Positions 25,011 through 33,077 of a stretch of DNA of 63,650 nucleotides are shown one piece after another. The DNA is taken from the NCBI GenBank assembly GCA_040235375.1, contig JBECKQ010000254.1:1-63650 (forward strand). Direction: 5' to 3'. The translations under genes were made by a program, and so were the position numbers. This DNA is from JBECKQ01 sp040235375 (GTDB lineage Bacteria; Planctomycetota; Phycisphaerae; UBA1845). Every line of letters begins with the position of its first letter. Position 1 is the first letter of the stretch. Below the pieces are notes generated by a model. It was not told where the DNA came from and searched no databases. It worked only from the letters and a program-made list of their open reading frames with translations.

Positions 25011-26708
25011 ATGGCCACAACCGCAATCAGGCGTGCTCTGATCAGCGTGTACGACAAAACGGGTGCCGTCGAGTTCGCTCGTGCTTTGCACGACGACTTC
25101 GGCGTCGAGATCATTTCGACCGGAGGCACCGCTCGGGCGCTGCAACAGGCCGGCATTCCGGTGACGCTCGTCGAGCAGATCACCGGCTGCGGCGAAATGC
25201 TCGACGGGCGGGTGAAGACGCTGCACCCCAACATCCACGCGGCCATCCTTGCCGATCGGGACAACCCCGGCCACGTGCGGCAGTTGTCCCGCGCCGGGAT
25301 CGAGCCGATCGACATGGTTGTGGTCAACCTGTACCCGTTCGAACGGACCATCGCCGACCCGGCATGCACTCTGGAGCAGGCGGTGGAGATGATCGACATC
25401 GGCGGTCCGTGCCTGCTGCGGGCCGCGGCGAAGAACCACAAGTCAGTTGTTGTCGTATGCCGGACCGAGCAGTACGACACGATCCTTCAGTCCATGCGGC
25501 AGGGCGTGCCATCCGATCAGCGAATGCGGATCGACTTGGCCGCCGAGGCGTTTGCCGCCACGAACGACTACGACGACGCGATCAGTGATTACTTCATCGA
25601 CGTGCTCTACCCGGATCGGCGGGAGCAGAAGGACCGCAACGCGCCAGAGCTCGGCGAGATTCTACCGGCCATGGCGGATTGGGACGCCACGCTCGAAGCC
25701 AAGCTTCGGTACGGTGAGAACCCGCATCAGGATGCGGGTGTGTACGAGCCCATCTTTGGGGAATGGGAAGGGGGAATCGATGCGGCGAACCTGGTCTTAT
25801 CGAAGGTTCTGCAAGGGGAAATGTCGTTCAACAATTACGTCGATGCCAACGCCGCGTTCGAACTCTGCCGCGAGATCGCAATCGGACAATCGGGGGCGGC
25901 GGTCGCGGTCTTCGTGAAGCACACGAACCCCTGCGGCGTCGGCGTTGCCGCAGACGCGGTTGAGGCGTACCGGCTGGCGTACCTGGGCGACGCGGGCGCT
26001 GCGTTCGGCGGTGTGCTGGCGATCAGCGAGCGCGTGGACGCGCGTATCGCCGAAGCCGTCATGGCGTCCTTCGACCGGTGGGGTCAGGCCGCCGGCGCGA
26101 GCGGCTTCTTCGCCGAAGTGTGGGTCGCGCCGTCGTTCGATCGCGAAGCGATCGAGTTGATGCATAAGGCGAAGGCATGGGGGCAACGAGTGCGGCTTTT
26201 GCCCGTTGCGGACATGTTGAATCCGCCGAACGTAGACGAGCTCGATTTCAAGAAGATCGCCGGCGGCATGCTCGTTCAGACACGCGACCTGCCGGGGCTC
26301 AACGAGGATGAATGGCAGGTCGTGACGAAGCGCGAGCCGTCGGAGAGCGAGTGGAAGGACCTGCGCCTTGCCTGGCTGGTCTGCAAGCATACGAAGAGCA
26401 ACGCGATAAGCATCTGTCGCGACGGCCAACTTCTCGGCAGCGGCGCGGGGCAGATGAGCCGCGTAGTGAGCTGCCGGATCGCCTCCTGGCTCGCGAAAGA
26501 GAACGGCCACGCGCAGTCGCTCACCGGTTCTGTGGCGGCGTCGGACGCGTTCTTTCCGTTCCGCGACGGTCCGGATATCCTCGCTGACGCCGGCGTCACC
26601 GCCATCATTCAACCCGGCGGATCGAAACGCGACAGCGAGATCGTCGAGGCGTGCACCAAACGGGACATCGCCATGGTCTTCACCGGCACGCGTCATTTCC
26701 GGCATTGA
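25011..26708 (+). CDS. purH: Bifunctional AICAR transformylase / IMP cyclohydrolase
   Basis: A 565-residue enzyme for the last two steps of purine synthesis: formylation of AICAR and closure to IMP. The N-terminal IMP cyclohydrolase domain shows ISVYDKTG, STGGTARAL and EMLDGRVKTLHPNIH; the transformylase domain shows KHTNPCGVG (catalytic Lys/His), AFGGVLA, CKHTKSNAI, GAGQMSRV, SDAFFPF and AIIQPGGSKRD, ending at MVFTGTRHFRH. ATG 25011 has GAGG 8 nt upstream. It is somewhat longer than the usual 520-530 residues because of inserts in the middle. It converges on the next gene with 5 bp between the stops. Confidence 0.95.
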   Translation: MATTAIRRALISVYDKTGAVEFARALHDDFGVEIISTGGTARALQQAGIPVTLVEQITGCGEMLDGRVKTLHPNIHAAILADRDNPGHVRQLSRAGIEPIDMVVVNLYPFERTIADPACTLEQAVEMIDIGGPCLLRAAAKNHKSVVVVCRTEQYDTILQSMRQGVPSDQRMRIDLAAEAFAATNDYDDAISDYFIDVLYPDRREQKDRNAPELGEILPAMADWDATLEAKLRYGENPHQDAGVYEPIFGEWEGGIDAANLVLSKVLQGEMSFNNYVDANAAFELCREIAIGQSGAAVAVFVKHTNPCGVGVAADAVEAYRLAYLGDAGAAFGGVLAISERVDARIAEAVMASFDRWGQAAGASGFFAEVWVAPSFDREAIELMHKAKAWGQRVRLLPVADMLNPPNVDELDFKKIAGGMLVQTRDLPGLNEDEWQVVTKREPSESEWKDLRLAWLVCKHTKSNAISICRDGQLLGSGAGQMSRVVSCRIASWLAKENGHAQSLTGSVAASDAFFPFRDGPDILADAGVTAIIQPGGSKRDSEIVEACTKRDIAMVFTGTRHFRH

Positions 26709-26713
26709 CAGCG

Positions 26714-27616
26714 TCAGGGGCGGCCGAGCACGTGGCGCAGGGCCGGTTCGAGGTCGGGCAAGTCGAACTCAAAGCCGGTGTTGATCAAGCGGGTAGGCAG
26801 CGCTCGATCGCTCGCCAGCAAGGCTTCGTCGGCCATCTCGCCAAACGCCGCCCGCAGCGCCATCCTCGGCACGCGCACGATGGTCGGTCGCTTGAGCACG
26901 CGGCCTAGCGCCTTCGTGAACTCGCGGTTCGTCACCGGGTTCGGCGAGACGGTGTTGACCGGCCCGGACAGTTCCTCAATTTGCAGAACGTGCAGAATAG
27001 CCGAGACGGCGTCGTCGATGGCGATCCAGCTCATGTATTGATCGCCGCCGCCGATCACCCCGCCGCCCCCCATCTTGAAGGCCGGCAGCATCTTCGCCAG
27101 GGCTCCCCCGTTCGCCGCGAGCACGACGCCGAATCGCGTGTGCACGACTCGGATGTCGCCCTCGCGCGCGGGCTCGGCGGCCGCCTCCCATGCCTGGCAG
27201 ACCTCCGCAAGGAAACCTGAGCCGGCAGCGCTGTTCTCGTCAAGCTGCTCGTCGCCGCGGTTACCGTAAAAGCCGATGGCGGACGCGCAGCACAGCACTT
27301 TCGGCGGGCGCGCGAGGCCGCTCAGTGCTTCGCTGAGCAGTTGCGTGCCCTTCACACGGCTGTCGCGAATGCGCATCTTCTTCTTTTCGGTCCAGCGCCC
27401 GTCGGTGAGTGGCTCGCCGGCAAGGTGTACGACGGCGTCGTGCCCTTCGAGTCCCCGGCGATCGATCGTACCGGCGCGAATGTCCCACGTGACCGCGCCA
27501 TCGTTGGCGTGGGACGCAGTGCGCACAAGTCGTGTCACACTGTGTCCCTCGCGCTTCAGTCGATCGACGACTGCGGATCCGATCAGGCCGGTCGATCCGC
27601 TGACAAGGACTTTCAC
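26714..27616 (-). CDS. SDR39U1/TIGR01777-type epimerase
   Basis: A 300-residue extended short-chain dehydrogenase-like protein. The NAD(P)-binding GSTGLIGSAVV is at residues 7-17; other family marks are HLAGEPL, SAIGFYGNRGDE (Tyr of the active site), GGGDQYMSWI and NTVSPNPVTN. It is related to cell-division-inhibitor-annotated YfcH proteins whose reaction is unknown. Single gene, convergent with purH. Length is standard for the family. Confidence 0.88.
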   Translation of the reverse strand: MKVLVSGSTGLIGSAVVDRLKREGHSVTRLVRTASHANDGAVTWDIRAGTIDRRGLEGHDAVVHLAGEPLTDGRWTEKKKMRIRDSRVKGTQLLSEALSGLARPPKVLCCASAIGFYGNRGDEQLDENSAAGSGFLAEVCQAWEAAAEPAREGDIRVVHTRFGVVLAANGGALAKMLPAFKMGGGGVIGGGDQYMSWIAIDDAVSAILHVLQIEELSGPVNTVSPNPVTNREFTKALGRVLKRPTIVRVPRMALRAAFGEMADEALLASDRALPTRLINTGFEFDLPDLEPALRHVLGRP

Positions 27617-27833
27617 GATTGCGGCTCCTTTGCTGAGCGCGGCACTTCACCGCGCCCCGCTGTCCACGAGTCAACTGTGCGAGGCAGTATTGACGTCGCG
27701 ACGGGGGATGGCAAACCGGCCCGCGAAAGCTCGACAAAACACCGAACGGCACGTAGGATTTTCCAGAGAATTCTGCGGGTTGAGCGATCTGGCAATGTGA
27801 CGCAACCCGCTCAACGCGGCAGTGGATAAAGTC

Positions 27834-28106
27834 ATGAACGGCAAGCTGGCATTTCTCGCGGCCTTTGCCCCCTTGGTCGGCATCTACCTGTACTCGCGAT
27901 TCTGCTGAGGGGAGACCCTCCTTGGCACGCTCGGTACGGGCTTGATCATTATCGGTGGATGGGTCGCGGTCGAAGGGACGGTTCAGAGTTTGCGCATGGG
28001 CCGCGATCGCTGGTTCGGCGTGGCGGCGCTCGTCCTGCTGGCGATCGAAGTTGTCCTCTTTATCGGGCTGACAATCCTTCCGACGCCTTTCGCCGCAGTC
28101 CGATAG
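27834..28106 (+). pseudogene. Small membrane protein gene interrupted by in-frame UGA
   Basis: A 91-codon frame that runs from ATG 27834 to TAG 28104-28106 with a single internal TGA at codon 25 (27906-27908), directly after a Cys codon. Both sides read as protein: the first part is a hydrophobic helix (LAFLAAFAPLVGIYLY), the second has two more (LIIIGGWVAV and FGVAALVLLAIEVVLF). No start codon with a ribosome site exists just after the TGA. A hairpin GAGGG-GAGA-CCCTC (27907-27920) overlaps and follows the TGA. Nonsense mutation is the simplest reading; recoding or an assembly error are alternatives. No family recognised. Confidence 0.55.
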
Positions 28107-28377
28107 GGCAAGTGTTGGCGAATTTCAGCTGGCGTCCCTCGTTTCCAGGGAACGCATCTTAATTCCATCATCAGACTGGCCAGCGACCGAATTTGTATCG
28201 TAGGGTTGTCCTACGAGGGATTGGATCAGCCGGGCGCGCCCCGGTTCGCGTGGGACCGGAACGCCAGGCTGAGGCGTGTGGCAGCAGTCCACTGGCTGCG
28301 CGCCGTCGGTCGGCTCTTTTCGGTCGACCATCGTTCTTTGAACAATCGTGAGGAAAAGAGGGGATAGGAGTGCTTCT
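28107..28377. other. Intergenic region with a small palindrome
   Basis: About 270 bp with no supported gene. It contains CGTAGG-GTTGT-CCTACG (28199-28215), a perfect 6-bp inverted repeat that could be an operator for the small gene at 28378. Confidence 0.4.
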
Positions 28378-28674
28378 ATGAGTGACATTGGCATCGGCAA
28401 GAAACTGGTATCCGCGTTTAGTGCCGGTTCGTTCGCGAGCCTCGGGCCGTCGGGGCTGACCAAGCGCGAGTGGATCGCCACCATGTGCCTCCAGGGGATT
28501 CTGGCGAACAAGACGGTGGGGAAGGCGTCGGCATTGTCGACGGTCCAGAGCGCGGTGATGTACGCCGATCAGTTGCTTGACTGCCTGGCCAAGGAGATGC
28601 CTGCCGACGAGAGCGTGTTGCAGGCCAACACGTTACCGATGGCCGTGCAGAGGGTGGCGGCGCATGCGAGCTGA
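28378..28674 (+). CDS. Small phage-like protein
   Basis: A 98-residue protein; AGGAG at 28366-28370 supports ATG 28378. The segment SGLTKREWIATMCLQGILAN followed by a helix ending SAVMYADQLLDCLAKE resembles small proteins that are common in tailed phages and prophages (pattern G-L-T-K-R-E-Y-F-A-A-M-x-x-Q-G-L-L ... A-D-A-L-I). Their function is unknown. No other phage gene is nearby, so this is either a domesticated remnant or a family also used by chromosomes. Similarity is from memory of the pattern and needs a search. Confidence 0.65.
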   Translation: MSDIGIGKKLVSAFSAGSFASLGPSGLTKREWIATMCLQGILANKTVGKASALSTVQSAVMYADQLLDCLAKEMPADESVLQANTLPMAVQRVAAHAS

Positions 28675-28832
28675 CTGCGCCGGCGCCGGCGCAGTACTGC
28701 TCATCGCCGCCCGCCACGCCAGGGGGGGCACACGGCTTCGGCATGGTCCGGCGGCGAGAAAGGCGACCGTGGCGAGCCTGGCGAGCGCGCCATCGCGGCA
28801 GCGGCCGTGGCCGAGCGCGAGGCGCGTTCGCG

Positions 28833-30131
28833 TCACGTGATCTTTGCGATCAACACGGTGCGGTCGTCATCTGCGGGGTGGCCGTCGGTGAACGTGTTGA
28901 CGGCGTCGAGTACCGACTTGATAAGTCCGGTGGCGAAGAGGGAGCAGTCTTCGAGCGTCAGATCGAGTCGCTGGAGGCCGAACATCTCGCCGCGCGGATT
29001 TGTCGCCTCGGTGATTCCATCGGTATAGAACACGATCTGATCGCCGGGATGCAGCGTCAGCGAAGCCTGCTCGAACGCTGCGTCCGGCATGATTCCCAGC
29101 GGCAGCGATCGGGCCTTGTCCAGCGAAAAGATCGAGCCATCCTGGCAGCGTTTCAGCCTTGGCGGGTTGTGTCCTGCGCACGCGTAAACCATTTCGCACT
29201 TGGCCGGATCGTACACGCCGTGGAAGGCGGTCACGAACGTGCCGCTGCCTTCCGTATAGTGCTCGGTGAGCCGCAGGTTGAGGTAGCCCAGGAACTCTGC
29301 CGGCCGGTCGGGATCGCCCGGATACGAGTGAGCGATGCTGTGCGTAATGGCCATCAGCACCGCCGCGGGAGTGCCGTGGCCGGCCACGTCGGCGATAAGA
29401 ATGCCCCACCGTCCGTTCGGCAGGGCGAAGAAGTCGTAGTAGTCGCCGCCAGCGCGGCGTGACGTTTCGTAGTGTGCCGCAAGCTGCATGGTCGGAATCT
29501 GCGGCAGGGTGGCCGGAAGGAGCGAGCGCTGGATCCGGGCGATCATGCGCAGTTCGTGATCCACCTCGCGATAGGCTTCCCGGAGCTGTGACGACAGGGC
29601 GAGGTTGTGCGTCGCCCGGCCGAACAGGTTGCTCGTCAGCACCATGTCCGGCAGGTCTTCGGGGTCGAAACCGGCCGGCTGGCTGCGCGTCAGCACGACC
29701 ATGTTAAGCGCCGTGCCGCCGTCGAAGTGCGGAATCGCCACGAGCGATCGTTGCCCGGCGAGGTATTCGGCCGCGGGGTCGTCTGCCGATACTTGGAGCT
29801 CTTCGATGATGCGCGGCTCGTCGCCATAGATCAGGTCGGCGAACAGGCCTCCTTCCAGCAACGGGAGGCGAGACTTTTCCTTCCAGGGATTGGGTTCCTC
29901 GTCCCACGTCGTGCTTCTCGTCACGCGGTATCGCGGCCACGCGAGGTCGCGGCGACTCAGCGAAATGATGCGCTCCGTCGGCAGCAAAGCACGCATGCGC
30001 CGGCGGTAGTCCTGCACCATCGTCTGCGGATCAGTGTGCGTGCTCATCGCCCGCACGGTTTCGACGACGTGAGCGAGCCTCGCCTGCCAGCCGAGGGTTG
30101 GCTCCGTGGTGGTCATTTGCCGTCCGTCCAT
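28833..30131 (-). CDS. SpoIIE/RsbU-type PP2C phosphatase with GAF-like sensor
   Basis: A 432-residue cytoplasmic signalling phosphatase. The N-terminal half (to about 190) looks like a GAF-type sensor; a short helical linker (REAYREVDHELRMIARIQRSLLP) leads to the PP2C domain with GGDYYDFF, ILIADVAGHG, AGHNPP and FYTDGITEATNP, holding the metal-binding aspartates. Such enzymes dephosphorylate STAS-domain antagonists in partner-switching; a STAS protein is encoded at 58322 in this window, though not adjacent. Two starts are possible, 30131 or 30116, neither with a clear ribosome site. Confidence 0.88.
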   Translation of the reverse strand: MDGRQMTTTEPTLGWQARLAHVVETVRAMSTHTDPQTMVQDYRRRMRALLPTERIISLSRRDLAWPRYRVTRSTTWDEEPNPWKEKSRLPLLEGGLFADLIYGDEPRIIEELQVSADDPAAEYLAGQRSLVAIPHFDGGTALNMVVLTRSQPAGFDPEDLPDMVLTSNLFGRATHNLALSSQLREAYREVDHELRMIARIQRSLLPATLPQIPTMQLAAHYETSRRAGGDYYDFFALPNGRWGILIADVAGHGTPAAVLMAITHSIAHSYPGDPDRPAEFLGYLNLRLTEHYTEGSGTFVTAFHGVYDPAKCEMVYACAGHNPPRLKRCQDGSIFSLDKARSLPLGIMPDAAFEQASLTLHPGDQIVFYTDGITEATNPRGEMFGLQRLDLTLEDCSLFATGLIKSVLDAVNTFTDGHPADDDRTVLIAKIT

Positions 30132-30185
30132 ATCCCCGGATGGTAGGCGGTCGGGGACGCGGCGGCGAGGTCGGCCACTAAGCTC

Positions 30186-30842
30186 TTATTTCAGCGCGTC
30201 TTCGATGACTTCGATGCGGCGGCGAAGCTCGTCCAGCTCGGCTCGATGGGCGACCAGCTCCTCGCGCAGCTCGGCCAGGTCGTTCGAGGGCGGTGCCGGA
30301 TGCGCGGCGGGCGCCGCCGCTGTCGTTGTCGCCGGCTCCTCTTCCTTCGGGTACAGCGTGTGGCAATAGCGGTCTGCCGACTGGCCGGTGCCGCGCGGCA
30401 GCACACGCACGAACGGCGGCGCGGCTTGGCCAAGTTGATCGAGTACGGCCCCGACCGCGGCCGCATCGGCGAACGGGGCCAGCCGCGCACAGCGGCCACG
30501 CAATTCGCCCACTGTCTGGGGGCCGCGCAGCAGCAGCTCCGCCATGACCGCCTGCTGCGGTCTGTCCCACTCGAGCTGCTCGTGTGCCTGGTGGCGATAC
30601 TTCTTGCTTCGAGCGCCCGGGCCGGGGAGCACGACCGTTACGAGACTGTGCTCGCGAAGGCTCTCGAGCGCATTCCAGACAACGTCCTCGTCGAGCGTCA
30701 TCACCGGATCGCGGTTCTGCTTCTGATTGCAACCGGCCACGATGGCGTTCAACGTCATCGGGTAGTATTCCGGATGGGCCATGGATTTTTCCATGAGCAC
30801 GCCGAGCACCCGGCGTTCGTTTGCAGTGAGGTATCCTGCCAT
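30186..30842 (-). CDS. yceH: YceH/DUF480 family protein
   Basis: A 218-residue protein with two winged-helix-like units. The family signature is clear near the N-terminus: ANERRVLGVLMEKSMAHPEYYPMTLNAI followed by CNQKQNRDPV. The C-terminal 35 residues form a charged coiled coil (LAELREELVAHRAELDELRRRIEVIEDAL), which is often seen in this family. Function is unknown; DNA-binding or regulatory roles are guesses. It is 54 bp upstream-to-downstream with the phosphatase gene on the same strand and could be co-transcribed with it. Confidence 0.87.
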   Translation of the reverse strand: MAGYLTANERRVLGVLMEKSMAHPEYYPMTLNAIVAGCNQKQNRDPVMTLDEDVVWNALESLREHSLVTVVLPGPGARSKKYRHQAHEQLEWDRPQQAVMAELLLRGPQTVGELRGRCARLAPFADAAAVGAVLDQLGQAAPPFVRVLPRGTGQSADRYCHTLYPKEEEPATTTAAAPAAHPAPPSNDLAELREELVAHRAELDELRRRIEVIEDALK

Positions 30843-31018
30843 GAATCACTCCCGCATGGGAAAAGACCAGGGTATCAGCCCGCACGTGGGTAGAGCGTAT
30901 CACCGTCGCGTCCGAACCGTCAACGACGACGGCCACGTGCGCCAGGGCCGCCGGCGCGAGCGGCTGCTTCCGCTTCGCGCGTTGACGACGAGAGAAGCGA
31001 CGCTGAAGATTGAACACC

Positions 31019-31483
31019 ATGCTTGAGCTCATCGAGCCACAGTCCACCGACCAGATCGCGTTGGCGCGATCGCTGTTCGTGGAATATGCCGACTCGCTCG
31101 GATTCGACCTTTGCTTTCAGGATTTCGAGGCCGAGCTGAAGAGGTTGCCGGGCGACTACGCCCGGCCCGACGGGCGGATGTACGTCGCGTTGTTCGATGG
31201 CCGGCCGGTGGGGTGCATCGCGCTGCGTCGCTTCGACACGGATTCGTGCGAGATGAAGCGGATGTACGTTCGTCCCGATTTTCGCAGATGCGGCATTGGT
31301 CGGACGCTGGCGGAAACAGTAATCCGGGATGCCCGCGCGATCGGCTATCGGCGGATGCTGCTCGACACTGCCCCCCACATGAACGAGGCGATTTCGTTGT
31401 ACCGCCGTCTCGGCTTTTGCGAGACGCAGCCGTATCGGTTCAATCCGCTCGAGGGTGCGTTGTTCTTTGCGCTGGATCTATAG
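31019..31483 (+). CDS. GNAT-family N-acetyltransferase
   Basis: A 154-residue acetyl-CoA-dependent acyltransferase. Motif A reads MKRMYVRPDFRRCGIGRTLAETV (about 81-103), with the Q/RxxGxG/A loop as RRCGIG; motif B follows with YRRMLLDTAPHMNEAISLYRRLGF. The substrate cannot be deduced. ATG 31019 is used; TTG 31010 in frame is an alternative. It converges on the next gene with 6 bp between the stops. Confidence 0.85.
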   Translation: MLELIEPQSTDQIALARSLFVEYADSLGFDLCFQDFEAELKRLPGDYARPDGRMYVALFDGRPVGCIALRRFDTDSCEMKRMYVRPDFRRCGIGRTLAETVIRDARAIGYRRMLLDTAPHMNEAISLYRRLGFCETQPYRFNPLEGALFFALDL

Positions 31484-31489
31484 CGGGAA

Positions 31490-32818
31490 TTACACGTTGG
31501 GCGCGCCGTCCCGTGCCGCCATCGCCGGCGGCGCCGCCGAAGGCGTGCGAAGCGACATCAGCCGCAGGCTCTGGAACGCGATGGCCGTGCTCTCCAGCTG
31601 CGCCTGGAACCATCCCACGCGACTCTGATCGAAGACGCGCGGCTGGTTCGCGAGGTGGAATTCGACGTAGCGCAGGCCGTTGCGGACGAGCGCGTGCGTG
31701 AGCCGTTGGTCGCCGGCGTGCTGGGCGTCGGCGCGGGCGAAGAAGATCACCGCGTTGAAATCGTGAACGTGCTGGTGAAGCCCGCCGACCACGCTCAACC
31801 GCGTTCCCACCAGCAGGCGCTGCCAGATACGCGACCGCATGTAGCGCAGGAGCAGTCCCGTCGCCGCAGGATCGAGCTGCGGAGCGACCGGATGCTGCAT
31901 CACGTCCGCTACGCTGATGTTCCGGCCGAGCACGCGCGAGGCGTACGCGCCCGAGAACCGCGCCAGCGACATGAGCTTCGGCAACATGGTCAGTCGTTTC
32001 CAAAGGCCGGCGTAGGAGGTGGCGTCGATCGGCGCCGTGTCGCGAAACAGCGTGGCGGCGAACAGCAGACGCACCGGGCTGGGGGCGGCCACTGGCCGAT
32101 CAAAGGCGCTGATTTCCGGAATGTCCGGCGTCGAAGGCAGTTGGGCGTCGCTGCAGAGCAGTTCGATCAGCGTCGCATCCTCCTCGACGCGCACGTTCTC
32201 CTTGTAACGCTGGAGGGCGGTTGCCAGAGCGAGGGCCTCGCCGAAACACCGCCAGATGTCCGCGTCCGCCCGGTCGGCGAAGATGGACAGCAGCCGGTCG
32301 TAGACCGCATCGGCCTCGGCCGCCGACAGGGTGCGCGTCGTATCGAGCCGCGTGCGTGCCGCGGGATCCGGCGGCTTTTTCGACAACCGGATAACGGCGG
32401 CCACGTCATCGGCTTGCTCGGTCAGTGGCCGACCGGCCCTGTCCTGCACGGCGGGGCAGCCGAAGTCGACGGAGATCCGATCGTCAGCGGCGGTCCGGGC
32501 GACCATGTAGGGAAATCCAAGACAGGCGCGCGGCTTCGCCTGCGCTCCGAGTTCCTTGTGAATGATGCACAGTCCGTCGCGATCGAGGAAGAGACATCGC
32601 GTGCCCTCGCCTTTGGCGAGAACGTAGTGACCGTCGGGCGCGTCGCGCGGCCTGTGGTAGTAGGTCTTGTGCACCAGTTGGGGATACGCGCTGAAGTCGT
32701 GTTGTTCGAGCGCGTGTGCCTTGTCAGCATCGATAAGCGTTCGCCAGGGCTGATCGCAACAAGCGGTGCAGCTTCCGCATGAAAAGCGGGCAGTCGGGTC
32801 AAGGACCTGAAGTCGCAT
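31490..32818 (-). CDS. YkgJ-family cysteine-cluster protein
   Basis: A 442-residue protein. ATG 32818 is preferred over an upstream ATG because GGGAGG lies 10 nt before it. The N-terminal third carries the YkgJ zinc or iron cluster: FSCGSCTACCDQPW (about 12-25), then CLFLDRDGLCIIH and CLGFPYMVAR, plus a later FGCPAV. The rest is a long helical region with no recognised fold. YkgJ proteins are thought to bind a metal cluster; function is unknown. The C-terminal extension is longer than in typical members. Confidence 0.8.
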   Translation of the reverse strand: MRLQVLDPTARFSCGSCTACCDQPWRTLIDADKAHALEQHDFSAYPQLVHKTYYHRPRDAPDGHYVLAKGEGTRCLFLDRDGLCIIHKELGAQAKPRACLGFPYMVARTAADDRISVDFGCPAVQDRAGRPLTEQADDVAAVIRLSKKPPDPAARTRLDTTRTLSAAEADAVYDRLLSIFADRADADIWRCFGEALALATALQRYKENVRVEEDATLIELLCSDAQLPSTPDIPEISAFDRPVAAPSPVRLLFAATLFRDTAPIDATSYAGLWKRLTMLPKLMSLARFSGAYASRVLGRNISVADVMQHPVAPQLDPAATGLLLRYMRSRIWQRLLVGTRLSVVGGLHQHVHDFNAVIFFARADAQHAGDQRLTHALVRNGLRYVEFHLANQPRVFDQSRVGWFQAQLESTAIAFQSLRLMSLRTPSAAPPAMAARDGAPNV

Positions 32819-33077
32819 CAGAGAATACCTCCCGGAAGGCGCAGAATGCCCCCCGCAGAGTTTGTCGGCAGTGGAGCAGGGAATCATTACGTTACGATCG
32901 AGAGCAATAACGAGAGGGCCGATAATACCGCCGCGCGCGGGAGTATCGGATTAGGACCAGAATCAGGAAGGGAACGCGCAAGGTTCGTCTCGACCTATAT
33001 CATCATCCGAATCCTGACCCTAATCGTACTAACGGGCACGCCAACCGGCCTGCGCAGCGGCATCCGCCCACGAATAA

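Noticed and set aside
27906..27950. Selenocysteine insertion element after the UGA
   Set aside because: The only good hairpin begins inside the UGA, with its loop 4 nt away; bacterial SECIS loops lie further downstream. No sel genes in the window.
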